Positions 1-5,732 of a stretch of DNA of 7,887 nt are shown here, piece by piece (position 1 is the stretch's first letter; the number at the start of each line of letters is the position of its first letter). Origin of the DNA: an uncultured Spirochaetales bacterium (GTDB taxonomy: Bacteria; Spirochaetota; Spirochaetia; Sphaerochaetales; Sphaerochaetaceae); contig CAKQJZ010000090.1 of NCBI GenBank assembly GCA_934247875.1, positions 1-7,887 of the forward strand, given 5' to 3'. Below the pieces are notes generated by a model. It had not been told where the DNA came from and searched no databases. It worked only from the letters and a program-made list of their open reading frames with translations. Both the position numbers and the translations under genes were made by a program.

Positions 1-171
1 TCACAAGTGAAAACTGAGATATTTCTTTATATTTTAAGCAATTATTCGAGCTACTAGCTGGTTTTTAAGAGCCACTTAGAACAGAAGGCAACAAACTTGA
101 AAATTTCAGAAATTAGGCGACTGAATAGTTACTGTTACATCACAATTAAATAAATATAGGCTAAAGTCTTA
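1..171. other. Upstream intergenic stretch with no supported gene
   Basis: No start codon with a ribosome site and no sizeable open frame is visible on either strand. The only open frame touching the left edge is a + strand run of 18 codons that stops at 55-57. It could be the tail of a gene lying outside the window, but it is too short to judge. A short palindrome (TCACAAGTGA, 1-10) and a weak AGCT/AGCT hairpin before five T residues (49-67) are too weak to call. Confidence 0.5.
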
Positions 172-200
172 TTGACTATAAAAAATCTTAGTGCGATTAT
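172..200 (+). promoter_or_regulatory. Sigma-70-type promoter of metK
   Basis: A -35 box TTGACT (172-177) is separated by exactly 17 bases from a -10 box GATTAT (195-200; four of six consensus bases). The predicted transcription start at about 206-208 coincides with the first paired base of the riboswitch P1 helix. That agreement is good independent support for both calls. Confidence 0.65.
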
Positions 201-207
201 TTACTAG

Positions 208-291
208 ACCATAGAGAGTGTGTTAGGGACAAGCCCGAAGACCACACAGCAACCTACCAAAAGCGTAAGGTGCTAAAGCTTGATAGATGGT
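208..291 (+). promoter_or_regulatory. SAM riboswitch aptamer, SAM-I/SAM-IV clan, without a P4 helix
   Basis: The aptamer is recognised from its conserved core. P1 pairs ACCAT (208-212) with ATGGT (287-291). P2 pairs GTGTG (218-222) with CACAC (243-247) and GGG (226-228) with CCC (234-236), and carries the kink-turn-like GAAGA on its 3' side. P3 pairs GCAACCT (249-255) with AGGTGC (268-273), including the internal AA characteristic of S-box RNAs, followed by the typical GGTGCTAA. The P2 loop CAAG (230-233) can pair with CTTG (279-282), the expected pseudoknot. Between the pseudoknot and the 3' strand of P1 only four bases remain, so the P4 hairpin of classical SAM-I is absent. This resembles SAM-IV or the SAM-I/IV variant. 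The position directly upstream of SAM synthetase fits feedback control by S-adenosylmethionine. The clan is fairly sure; the subclass is not. Confidence 0.85.
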
Positions 292-355
292 ATCACATAC
301 ATTGCCATCTAACGATGGACTCCTTCATCCTCTTTATGGACTAAAAAGAAAGAGG
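284..355 (+). promoter_or_regulatory. metK riboswitch expression platform sequestering the ribosome binding site
   Basis: Four overlapping pairings can be read. (a) TAGATGG (284-290) with CCATCTA (305-311), which uses the 3' strand of aptamer P1. (b) CCATC (305-309) with GATGG (314-318). (c) GATGGA (314-319) with TTCATC (324-329), including one G-T wobble. (d) CCTCTTT (329-335) with AAAGAGG (349-355), which hides the Shine-Dalgarno of metK. Each pairing competes with the next, giving two self-consistent states. With SAM bound, P1, (b) and (d) form and translation is off. Without SAM, (a) and (c) form and the ribosome site is free. No T-run follows the last hairpin, so control looks translational rather than by termination. 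The mechanism is inferred from base pairing only. Confidence 0.65.
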
Positions 356-362
356 TTTGAAA

Positions 363-1523
363 ATGAAATATTACTTTACTTCAGAATCAGTAACAAAGGG
401 TCACCCAGATAAAGTCTGTGACCAGATTTCAGATGCAATTCTTGATGCACTTCTAAAAGAAGACCCATCATCACGCTGTGCATGCGAAACTACATGCGAA
501 AGCGGCGCTGTTCATATCATGGGCGAGATCACAACAAAAGCTCATGTTGATTACATTGCTGTTGCTCGTCGTGTAATCAAAGACATCGGATACACTAAAG
601 CTGAATATGGCTTTGATGAGAATGCAAATATCACATGCTCTCTTCATGAGCAGTCTGGCGACATTGCAATGGGCGTAAACAACGCATATGAAGATAGCGC
701 AACACTTGGAGCTGGAGATCAGGGCATGATGTTCGGCTATGCAAATGCAGAGGGAGACGAGTACATGCCTCTTGCACTCACACTTGCTCGAAAACTTACA
801 CAAGAACTCACAGACAAGCGTGAAAAAGGTGAGATTGAGTATCTTCGCCCAGACGGAAAGAGCCAGGTAACTATTGAATACAATGACGGAAAAGCTACAA
901 GAATAGATGCTGTAGTACTCTCAACACAGCATGATCCATCTGTCTCACTTGAAGATCTCAGACGTGATATGAAGGAAAAGGTAATCCTTCCAGTTCTCCC
1001 ATCTTCAATGATTGATGAGAACACTAAGTTCTTCATCAACCCAACAGGACGCTTCGTTCTTGGAGGTCCTGCTGCAGATACAGGCCTCACAGGCAGAAAG
1101 ATCATCGTAGATACATATGGCGGCTATGCTCACCATGGTGGCGGTGCATTCTCAGGTAAAGATGCTACAAAAGTAGATAGAACAGCAGCTTATGCTATGC
1201 GTAACATTGCAAAGACCATTGTTGCAGCAGGTGCTGCCTCAGAGTGCGAAATCCAGGTAGCTTATGCAATCGGCGTCGCAAAGCCAGTATCACTGCATAT
1301 CGACACATTCTCAACAGGAAAGCTCTCTGAAGAAGAACTTGTTAAGTGGGTAAATGAGAACTATGACTTAAGACCTGAGATGATGATCAGAAAATACGAC
1401 CTCAGAAAGCCAGGATTCGAGAAAGCCGCAGCTGGTGGACACTTTGGAAGAACAGATGTTGCATTCCCTTGGGAAGCAATAGATGAAAATGCTCTTAAGA
1501 ATCTAAAAGCAATGATCAAGTAG
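363..1523 (+). CDS. metK: S-adenosylmethionine synthetase (methionine adenosyltransferase)
   Basis: This 386-residue cytosolic enzyme makes S-adenosylmethionine from methionine and ATP, releasing phosphate and pyrophosphate. It supplies methyl groups for methylation and precursors for polyamines. The length is normal for bacterial MetK. Visible signatures are the N-terminal SESVTKGHPDK (residues 7-17, with the catalytic His14 and a metal-binding Asp16), the ATP-site hexapeptide GAGDQG (116-121), the glycine-rich loop GGGAFSGKD (259-267) and a C-terminal GHFGR..FPWE segment. All three MetK domains appear complete. The ATG at 363 is chosen over an in-frame TTG at 357 because AGAGG (351-355) lies seven bases before it and the protein then begins MKYYFTSESV, as expected for the family. 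The gene is monocistronic, with its own promoter, SAM-sensing leader and terminator. Confidence 0.97.
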   Translation: MKYYFTSESVTKGHPDKVCDQISDAILDALLKEDPSSRCACETTCESGAVHIMGEITTKAHVDYIAVARRVIKDIGYTKAEYGFDENANITCSLHEQSGDIAMGVNNAYEDSATLGAGDQGMMFGYANAEGDEYMPLALTLARKLTQELTDKREKGEIEYLRPDGKSQVTIEYNDGKATRIDAVVLSTQHDPSVSLEDLRRDMKEKVILPVLPSSMIDENTKFFINPTGRFVLGGPAADTGLTGRKIIVDTYGGYAHHGGGAFSGKDATKVDRTAAYAMRNIAKTIVAAGAASECEIQVAYAIGVAKPVSLHIDTFSTGKLSEEELVKWVNENYDLRPEMMIRKYDLRKPGFEKAAAGGHFGRTDVAFPWEAIDENALKNLKAMIK

Positions 1524-1529
1524 AAGAAT

Positions 1530-1560
1530 AGAGGCTGTCGTTAATGGCAGCCTCTTCTCT
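1530..1560. terminator. Hairpin terminator between convergent metK and uppP
   Basis: AGAGGCTG (1530-1537) pairs perfectly with CAGCCTCT (1548-1555). Three more pairs (two G-T wobbles and one C-G) close a TTAA loop. The + strand continues with TTCTCTT, a pyrimidine-rich tail that serves metK. Read on the minus strand, the hairpin is followed by ATTCTTCT, so it can also end the uppP transcript, whose stop codon starts at 1562. It is probably bidirectional. Confidence 0.8.
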
Positions 1561-2360
1561 TAAACTAGATTAATGATAAGCAATACAATTGCTAAGGCTA
1601 TTCGATAGATGCCAAATGCAGAGAAATCATGTTCTCTGACATATTTCACAAGTCCCTTAATAACAGCTAATGACACTGCAAAAGAGACAAGCGTTGCAAC
1701 ACCCAATAGCGCCCATTCACTCCCGCTTACATCACTTGCATATTTAATGAATCGTAGAAGCGATGCACCTGCCATTACAGGAATAGCCATAAAGAAGCTA
1801 TACACAGCAGCAACTTCACGAGAAAACCCTAAAGCAATTCCACCAAGGATAGTAGAGCCAGATCTAGATGTGCCTGGAATAATCGCTAGCGCCTGAAAAA
1901 GACCAAGCTCAAATGCCTTCTTATAAGAAACACTCTCAACAGTGTCATATTTGACTTTGATATGAGCTTTCTTCTCAAGAATGATATATAAAATGCCATA
2001 AAGCGCCAAAGCTATTGCGATTACATACCACACATTGAAGTATTCATCCATGAAATCATCGAGAATAAAACCAACAACAGCAGCTGGAATAGCTGAAACA
2101 ATGACATGAGCCCAGAGCGATAAGCTCTTTATGCTCTCTGCTTTATCACGCTTGAAAGGCCAAAGCCTGTTGAAATAAATAACGACTACAGCAAGTATTG
2201 AGCCAAGCTGAACAACTACCATAAATAGGCTCTTGAAGCTATCAGAGCCACTCATCTTCAATAGGTCATCGAATATCAGAAGATGAGCAGTAGATGAAAT
2301 AGGCAGCCACTCTGTTATCCCCTGAACAATGCCAAGTATAATTGCTTTTAGGAAATCCAT
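1560..2360 (-). CDS. uppP: Undecaprenyl-diphosphatase (BacA/UppP family)
   Basis: UppP is an integral membrane enzyme that removes a phosphate from undecaprenyl diphosphate. This regenerates the C55 carrier lipid for peptidoglycan and other envelope polymers; overproduction is classically linked to bacitracin resistance. The 266-residue protein has the two family signatures. The first is QGITEW followed by LPISSTAH (residues 13-26), with Glu17, Ser22/23 and His26. The second is PGTSRSGST (162-170), with the catalytic Arg166. About seven to eight hydrophobic segments are visible. The usual Gly of SSTGH is Ala25 here, a conservative change. The start MDFLKAIILGIVQG matches family N-termini, but no Shine-Dalgarno precedes it (CTCCCT is adjacent). 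It lies 44 bases downstream of the membrane-protein gene on the same strand, with no obvious terminator between, so co-transcription is likely. There may be a weak internal TACGAT box seven bases before the ATG. Confidence 0.95.
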   Translation of the reverse strand: MDFLKAIILGIVQGITEWLPISSTAHLLIFDDLLKMSGSDSFKSLFMVVVQLGSILAVVVIYFNRLWPFKRDKAESIKSLSLWAHVIVSAIPAAVVGFILDDFMDEYFNVWYVIAIALALYGILYIILEKKAHIKVKYDTVESVSYKKAFELGLFQALAIIPGTSRSGSTILGGIALGFSREVAAVYSFFMAIPVMAGASLLRFIKYASDVSGSEWALLGVATLVSFAVSLAVIKGLVKYVREHDFSAFGIYRIALAIVLLIINLV

Positions 2361-2404
2361 AGGGAGTATCGTACTGTAATAGAACTCACTCGTCTAGAGA
2401 AAGA

Positions 2405-3301
2405 TCAATGCTTCTTCTTTTTCTTCTGCTTATTATTCTTTTTAGCTTCTTTTGCTTCTTTTGCTTCTTTATAGCGCTTAATGTCTTCTAGCTGGGCCTC
2501 TTTATCTACAGTAGGAATGAACTTTGCAGCGAACTTGCCCTCTTTTCCGTCTCCTCTGTTCTTAACGTAGAAGTAGCCAATGAATGAGAAGCAAACAGCG
2601 CCAATGAAGTTGACAAACATATCCTTCATTGTATCGATGATGCCAATATCGAGGTATCCACCTAAGCCTAAATCCTGACCATTGATTACTACGCTTTCAA
2701 TGTTTGAAATCGTAACAACCTTATTTGATTTAGTCGGATCTAAAAGCGTTGAGTTTATTGTGTGGACTATATAATCCTTTTGCATGTCTTTGCCCCAGAA
2801 GAAGTCCATTGAGAACTCAAAGAACTCCCATAGTACTGCAATAGTCATTGAGAAGCAGAATGCAACGACAGCCAAAAAGAACGGAGAAAGGTCAAATTTT
2901 ATCTGATCATTCTTGTTTAGGATATCAACAAGCGAAAAGCCAATAGCAGCAGCAAGAAAGCCTGTAGTCGTATGAAGTGCAGTATCCCACCCTGGATACT
3001 TCAGATAATACGATGAAATCTCACCAAGTATCTCAGCCGCGAATATGAATACCAATACTATGACTTCAAGCGTATCAGGAAGATCTATATGCCAGTTTTT
3101 CTCAATGAATGATGGCACTGTGAAAAGAACCAGAGTGAGGATGCATAAGAATACATTCTCATAGTCTCTATTGAGAATCTGCGCAATCATTATTGCAACA
3201 ACGATAGCTCTTAAGAAGACATAAAGCGCAAATACTCTTTTATTCTTTTTAACTTGTTCTCTGAAAGTCAGCGTATGAAGTCTTTTTTTATCTTTTCGCA
3301 T
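2405..3301 (-). CDS. Six-helix integral membrane protein of unknown function, Lys-rich tail
   Basis: The 298-residue protein has no enzyme motif I can name. Predicted membrane segments lie at about 23-43, 48-66, 77-96, 108-128, 140-166 and 228-246. Likely functional residues near or within the membrane are WDTALHTTTGF (105-115), WEFFEF (158-163) and DTMKDMFVNFIGA (223-235). Such W-D..LH, W-E-x-x-E and D-T..D patterns recall the uncharacterised YjdF/DUF2238-type membrane proteins, but the match is from memory and weak. A hydrophilic loop of about 60 residues (167-226) and a basic, probably cytosolic C-terminus with KEA repeats and a Lys run (277-298) follow. It is the first gene of a probable operon with uppP, so an envelope-lipid role is conceivable but unproven. 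There is no Shine-Dalgarno; a TATATT box ends six bases before the ATG. Confidence 0.85.
   Translation of the reverse strand: MRKDKKRLHTLTFREQVKKNKRVFALYVFLRAIVVAIMIAQILNRDYENVFLCILTLVLFTVPSFIEKNWHIDLPDTLEVIVLVFIFAAEILGEISSYYLKYPGWDTALHTTTGFLAAAIGFSLVDILNKNDQIKFDLSPFFLAVVAFCFSMTIAVLWEFFEFSMDFFWGKDMQKDYIVHTINSTLLDPTKSNKVVTISNIESVVINGQDLGLGGYLDIGIIDTMKDMFVNFIGAVCFSFIGYFYVKNRGDGKEGKFAAKFIPTVDKEAQLEDIKRYKEAKEAKEAKKNNKQKKKKKH
2445..2471. repeat. Three tandem 9-bp repeats in the membrane-protein gene
   Basis: GCTTCTTTT occurs at 2445-2453 and 2454-2462, and again with a final A at 2463-2471. On the minus strand this encodes the KEA-KEA-KEA stretch of the Lys-rich C-terminus. The unit is a multiple of three, so copy-number slippage would change tail length without breaking the frame. 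Confidence 0.8.
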
Positions 3302-3307
3302 AGAAAA

Positions 3308-3313
3308 AATATA
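3308..3313 (-). promoter_or_regulatory. -10 box of the membrane protein-uppP unit
   Basis: On the minus strand TATATT (3313-3308; five of six consensus bases) is followed by exactly six bases and then the ATG at 3301. A start of transcription six to seven bases past the box would fall on or next to the start codon, giving a leaderless mRNA. A conventional -35 is not evident; GTGCAA occupies the 17-bp-spaced position, which overlaps the -35 of the divergent aminopeptidase promoter. Confidence 0.45.
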
Positions 3314-3330
3314 TCAAAAAAACTCTTTCT

Positions 3331-3359
3331 TTGCACTAAATTATCTTTTGAGATATATT
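3331..3359 (+). promoter_or_regulatory. Promoter of the M18 aminopeptidase gene
   Basis: TTGCAC (3331-3336) and TATATT (3354-3359) are separated by 17 bases. The -10 box matches five of six consensus bases; the -35 box matches three. The predicted transcription start falls on the A of the ATG at 3366, implying a leaderless transcript. This agrees with the lack of any Shine-Dalgarno in 3351-3365. Confidence 0.5.
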
Positions 3360-3365
3360 CAGAAT

Positions 3366-4691
3366 ATGGACAATACAATTGAAAGATACAAAAGCTTCCT
3401 CGATAACGGAAAAACCGAGAGGGAGTGCATAAAAGAGATAGTCGCTCTTGCTGAAGAGAAAGGCTATAAGAACCTTGAAAACGTTAAGAGCGTAAAAGCA
3501 GGTGATAAGGTATATATCACTCAATACGCTAAATCAATCGCTCTATTCCACATTGGAAATGATGATATCGAGAAGGGAATGAACATCCTCGGTGCTCATA
3601 TCGACTCCCCTCGCCTTGATGTCAAGATGAACCCACTCTATGAAAGTGATGGCCTTGTCTATCTTGATACTCACTACTATGGTGGCATCAAGAAGTATCA
3701 GTGGGTAACTCTTCCACTTGCTATCCACGGTGTAATCATCAAGACAAATGGAGAGAAAGTAGAAGTTACAATGGGCGAAAATGATGATGAATTCACTCTA
3801 TGCATCTCAGACCTCCTCCCTCATATGGCTCAGGAGCAGATGAAGAAAGTTGCAAGTGAGTTCATTCCAGGTGAAGACCTTGATGTAGTCATTGGCCTTG
3901 ATGCAGCAGAAGAGACAGACGACAAAGAGAAGGACAAAGGCAAGAAGCGCATTCTCTCTATTCTCAAAGAGAAATACAACATCGAGGAAAAAGACTTCTT
4001 ATCAGCAGAGCTTGAAATAGTTCCTGCTGGCAAAGCTAAGTACCTCGGCCTTGATAAATCAATGGTTCTTGGCTATGGACAGGACGATAGAGTATGCTCA
4101 TTCACATCCCTTGATGCACTCTTAGAAGGAAAGACAGAAGACAGAACAAGCTGCTGTCTCCTAGTTGATAAAGAAGAAATCGGCAGCGTAGGTGCAACAG
4201 GCATGGACAGTGCATTCCTTGCAAATGTAACAGCAGAGCTGCTTGAGAGAATGGGAGCAGCAAGCGATATCAAGCTAAGAAGAACACTCAGAAACTCTAT
4301 GATGCTCTCATCTGATGTAAACAGCGCATATGATCCTCTAAATGCATCTCTCTTTGACAAGCGCAACTCTTCTTACCTTGCCCGTGGCGTAGTATTCAAC
4401 AAGTACACAGGCTCCCGTGGCAAGAGCGGCGCAAGCGATGCGAATGCAGAGTTTGTAGGAAAGCTAAGAGGATGCTTAGAAGCTTCTGGCGTTAAGTATC
4501 AGATGGCAGAGATGAGCAAGGTAGATGTAGGCGGCGGCGGTACAATCGCTAAGTACGCAGCTTACTATGGAATGCAAGTCATTGACTGCGGCGTTGCTGT
4601 ACTATCAATGCATGCTCCTTGGGAAATCACAGCGGTAAAAGATATTGAATACGCTAAGGCATGCTATAAAGCATTCCTGACATTGAAATAA
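3366..4691 (+). CDS. M18-family zinc aminopeptidase (aspartyl aminopeptidase-like)
   Basis: This 441-residue cytosolic metallopeptidase removes N-terminal residues from peptides; M18 enzymes often prefer acidic residues and form large dodecamers. All expected metal and catalytic positions can be read: GAHIDSPR (76-83, His78 and Asp80), GYGQDDR (236-242, Asp240), DKEEIGS (268-274, Glu270/Glu271), SSDVNSAYDP (315-324, Asp317) and LSMHAPWE (413-420, His416). Length is normal for the family. A charged insert (about 180-210, rich in Lys, Glu and Asp) sits between the catalytic halves, where the family varies. I chose the ATG at 3366 over an in-frame TTG at 3348, because the TTG lies inside the promoter and MDNTIERYKSFLD is a plausible family N-terminus. 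No Shine-Dalgarno is present. It is transcribed alone, divergent from the membrane protein-uppP unit and convergent with the NYN gene. Confidence 0.92.
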   Translation: MDNTIERYKSFLDNGKTERECIKEIVALAEEKGYKNLENVKSVKAGDKVYITQYAKSIALFHIGNDDIEKGMNILGAHIDSPRLDVKMNPLYESDGLVYLDTHYYGGIKKYQWVTLPLAIHGVIIKTNGEKVEVTMGENDDEFTLCISDLLPHMAQEQMKKVASEFIPGEDLDVVIGLDAAEETDDKEKDKGKKRILSILKEKYNIEEKDFLSAELEIVPAGKAKYLGLDKSMVLGYGQDDRVCSFTSLDALLEGKTEDRTSCCLLVDKEEIGSVGATGMDSAFLANVTAELLERMGAASDIKLRRTLRNSMMLSSDVNSAYDPLNASLFDKRNSSYLARGVVFNKYTGSRGKSGASDANAEFVGKLRGCLEASGVKYQMAEMSKVDVGGGGTIAKYAAYYGMQVIDCGVAVLSMHAPWEITAVKDIEYAKACYKAFLTLK

Positions 4692-4698
4692 CCATGGC

Positions 4699-4725
4699 TA
4701 GCGCCTCTGCAATGCAGGGGCGCTA
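4699..4725. terminator. Bidirectional hairpin between aminopeptidase and NYN genes
   Basis: TAGCGCCTCTGC (4699-4710) pairs with GCAGGGGCGCTA (4714-4725) through 12 pairs, one of them a T-G wobble, around an AAT loop. It begins seven bases after the aminopeptidase stop. Its right arm includes the stop codon of the NYN gene (4723-4725, minus strand). Neither side carries a proper T-run (ATTTATAT on +, GCCATGGTT on -), so it may rely on a factor or act as an mRNA 3'-end stabiliser as well as a terminator. Confidence 0.65.
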
Positions 4726-5412
4726 ATTTATATAAAGCTTATCTTTATCGATAGCAAAACCCAAATGCTTCAAAAATCCAGATAGTTTTCTGAACCCATA
4801 GTTTCTGCAATCGAAATCCGAATACTTATTCTTAAGTGATATGCCAACTTGTGACACGAGCATGTAATCATCATCACTATCTTCTATGAGGTTCTTGATG
4901 AATCTTCTAATAGTGCGCTCACTGGTAATAGCACTGCTATTTGCAGGAGTCTCTTCCTTATCATCTTTATCGCTATCACTATAAAAAAGCACATCTAGAT
5001 ACTTGAACTCTGAACAAGCTGCAACAAAAGCACTAGGCGTCTTGCTCTCACCCATTCCGATAACCTTCATTCCAGCCTCTTTCAAACGAGAAGCCAAACG
5101 AGTGAAATCACAATCAGAAGAGACTAAGCAGAAACCATCTACTTTGCCTGTGTATAAGATATCCATAGCATCGATGACCATAGTAGAATCTGTGGAATTC
5201 TTTCCACTTGTATAAGGAAAAGACTGAATAGGAATGATGGAATTCTCTAGCAGCTTATCTTTCCAGCCCTTGGTCTTCTTATCTGACCAGTCACCATATA
5301 TGCGCCTATATGTGATTACGCCCTCTTTTGCGAGCTCATCCATAATAATATCTACATAACGATATGAAATGTTCTCTGCGTCTATCAACACAGCAAATTT
5401 GTTATTGTCCAT
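4723..5412 (-). CDS. NYN-domain ribonuclease with C-terminal OST-HTH/LOTUS domain
   Basis: The 229-residue soluble protein joins a PIN-like NYN nuclease domain (about residues 5-142) to an OST-HTH/LOTUS RNA-binding domain (about 163-228), through an acidic linker (144-160). The acidic metal site is intact: LIDAEN (Asp11, Asn14), STDSTMVIDAMD (Asp75, Asp81) and SSDCDF (Asp100, Asp102). The C-terminal part reads RRFIKNLIED, a buried middle helix and RKLSGFLKHLGF, which is typical of LOTUS folds. Bacterial proteins with this arrangement are widespread and poorly characterised; metal-dependent RNA cleavage or binding is expected, but the substrate is unknown. No partner gene is adjacent. The start at MDNNKFAVLIDAEN is well placed for the first strand. 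There is no real Shine-Dalgarno; a TATTAT box ends six bases before the ATG. The stop codon lies in a strong hairpin. Confidence 0.9.
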   Translation of the reverse strand: MDNNKFAVLIDAENISYRYVDIIMDELAKEGVITYRRIYGDWSDKKTKGWKDKLLENSIIPIQSFPYTSGKNSTDSTMVIDAMDILYTGKVDGFCLVSSDCDFTRLASRLKEAGMKVIGMGESKTPSAFVAACSEFKYLDVLFYSDSDKDDKEETPANSSAITSERTIRRFIKNLIEDSDDDYMLVSQVGISLKNKYSDFDCRNYGFRKLSGFLKHLGFAIDKDKLYIN

Positions 5413-5418
5413 GCCTAA

Positions 5419-5447
5419 ATAATAACAATAACAGAACTATAGGTGAA
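5419..5447 (-). promoter_or_regulatory. Promoter of the NYN-domain gene
   Basis: On the minus strand TTCACC (5447-5442; four of six -35 bases) is spaced 17 bases from TATTAT (5424-5419; five of six -10 bases). Six bases then precede the ATG at 5412. The expected start of transcription is at the start codon, a third case in this window of the geometry expected for a leaderless mRNA. Confidence 0.55.
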
Positions 5448-5525
5448 GTTTAATCAGCTCAGCTCTCACCAACTCTAAATGCTATCTGTTCCTCTCATAC
5501 AAACGAAAAGAAATACAATACCATA

Positions 5526-5550
5526 TATAGTTCTGATTTTAGAATATTAT
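5526..5550 (+). promoter_or_regulatory. Candidate promoter of the LRR lipoprotein gene
   Basis: A TATTAT -10 box (5545-5550) lies in a very AT-rich stretch and would give a leader of about 90 bases. No good -35 is visible at 17 bases (CATATA). The ten-base element TATAGTTCTG (5526-5535) sits just upstream and is repeated in inverse orientation at 5432-5441 inside the divergent NYN promoter. Promoter-like AT sequence is common here, so the call is tentative. Confidence 0.3.
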
Positions 5551-5615
5551 ATTTATAGTTTTAATTATTTTCTAAAAATTTCTATATAGACAACACAACT
5601 TTCTCACCAATAGAA

Positions 5616-5629
5616 TTTGTTTAAACAAA
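5616..5629. promoter_or_regulatory. 14-bp perfect palindrome before the lipoprotein ribosome site
   Basis: TTTGTTTAAACAAA is a perfect palindrome in the leader. It ends one base before the Shine-Dalgarno AAGGAG (5631-5636), which itself is nine bases before the ATG at 5646. It could be an operator for a dimeric regulator. As RNA it would pair only weakly. No regulator is identified. Confidence 0.4.
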
Positions 5630-5645
5630 AAAGGAGAGAAAGAAA

Positions 5646-5732
5646 ATGAAACAATTTATGCTTTTCGCTACAACCATTGCAATTCTTTTATTAGCAATGA
5701 GTTGCGACAATCCCCCCCTCGCACATGCATGA
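5646..5732 (+). pseudogene. Lipoprotein signal peptide, out of frame with its body
   Basis: An ATG nine bases after a strong AAGGAG opens a 28-codon frame. It encodes a textbook lipoprotein signal: MKQ, a hydrophobic core, then LLLAMS-Cys20. The lipobox (Ala at -3, Met at -2, Ser at -1) is relaxed, as spirochaete lipoproteins often allow. The frame stops at TGA 5730-5732, just after a run of seven C (5712-5718). With six C residues it would read SCDNPPSHM and run directly into the downstream 448-codon frame, giving a 474-residue lipoprotein. I therefore treat this as the 5' piece of the gene at 5725-7071, split by one extra base. The extra C is either a real switch or mutation, or a sequencing or assembly error. 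Confidence 0.75.

Noticed and set aside
1..57. Possible 3' tail of a + strand gene (18 codons, stop at 55-57) followed by a weak AGCT hairpin and T-run
   Set aside because: It is too short to judge coding character, the hairpin has only four pairs, and no family can be recognised.
357..362. TTG at 357 as the start of metK
   Set aside because: It lies only one base from the Shine-Dalgarno, while the ATG at 363 has ideal spacing and gives the expected N-terminus.
471..1105. Minus-strand frames inside metK (471-803 and 737-1105)
   Set aside because: They are shadows of a strongly coding, fully recognised gene, with no ribosome sites and Ser/Cys-rich nonsense composition.
3348..3365. TTG at 3348 as the aminopeptidase start
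   Set aside because: It falls within the promoter between the -35 and -10 boxes, has no ribosome site, and adds six residues not expected for the family.
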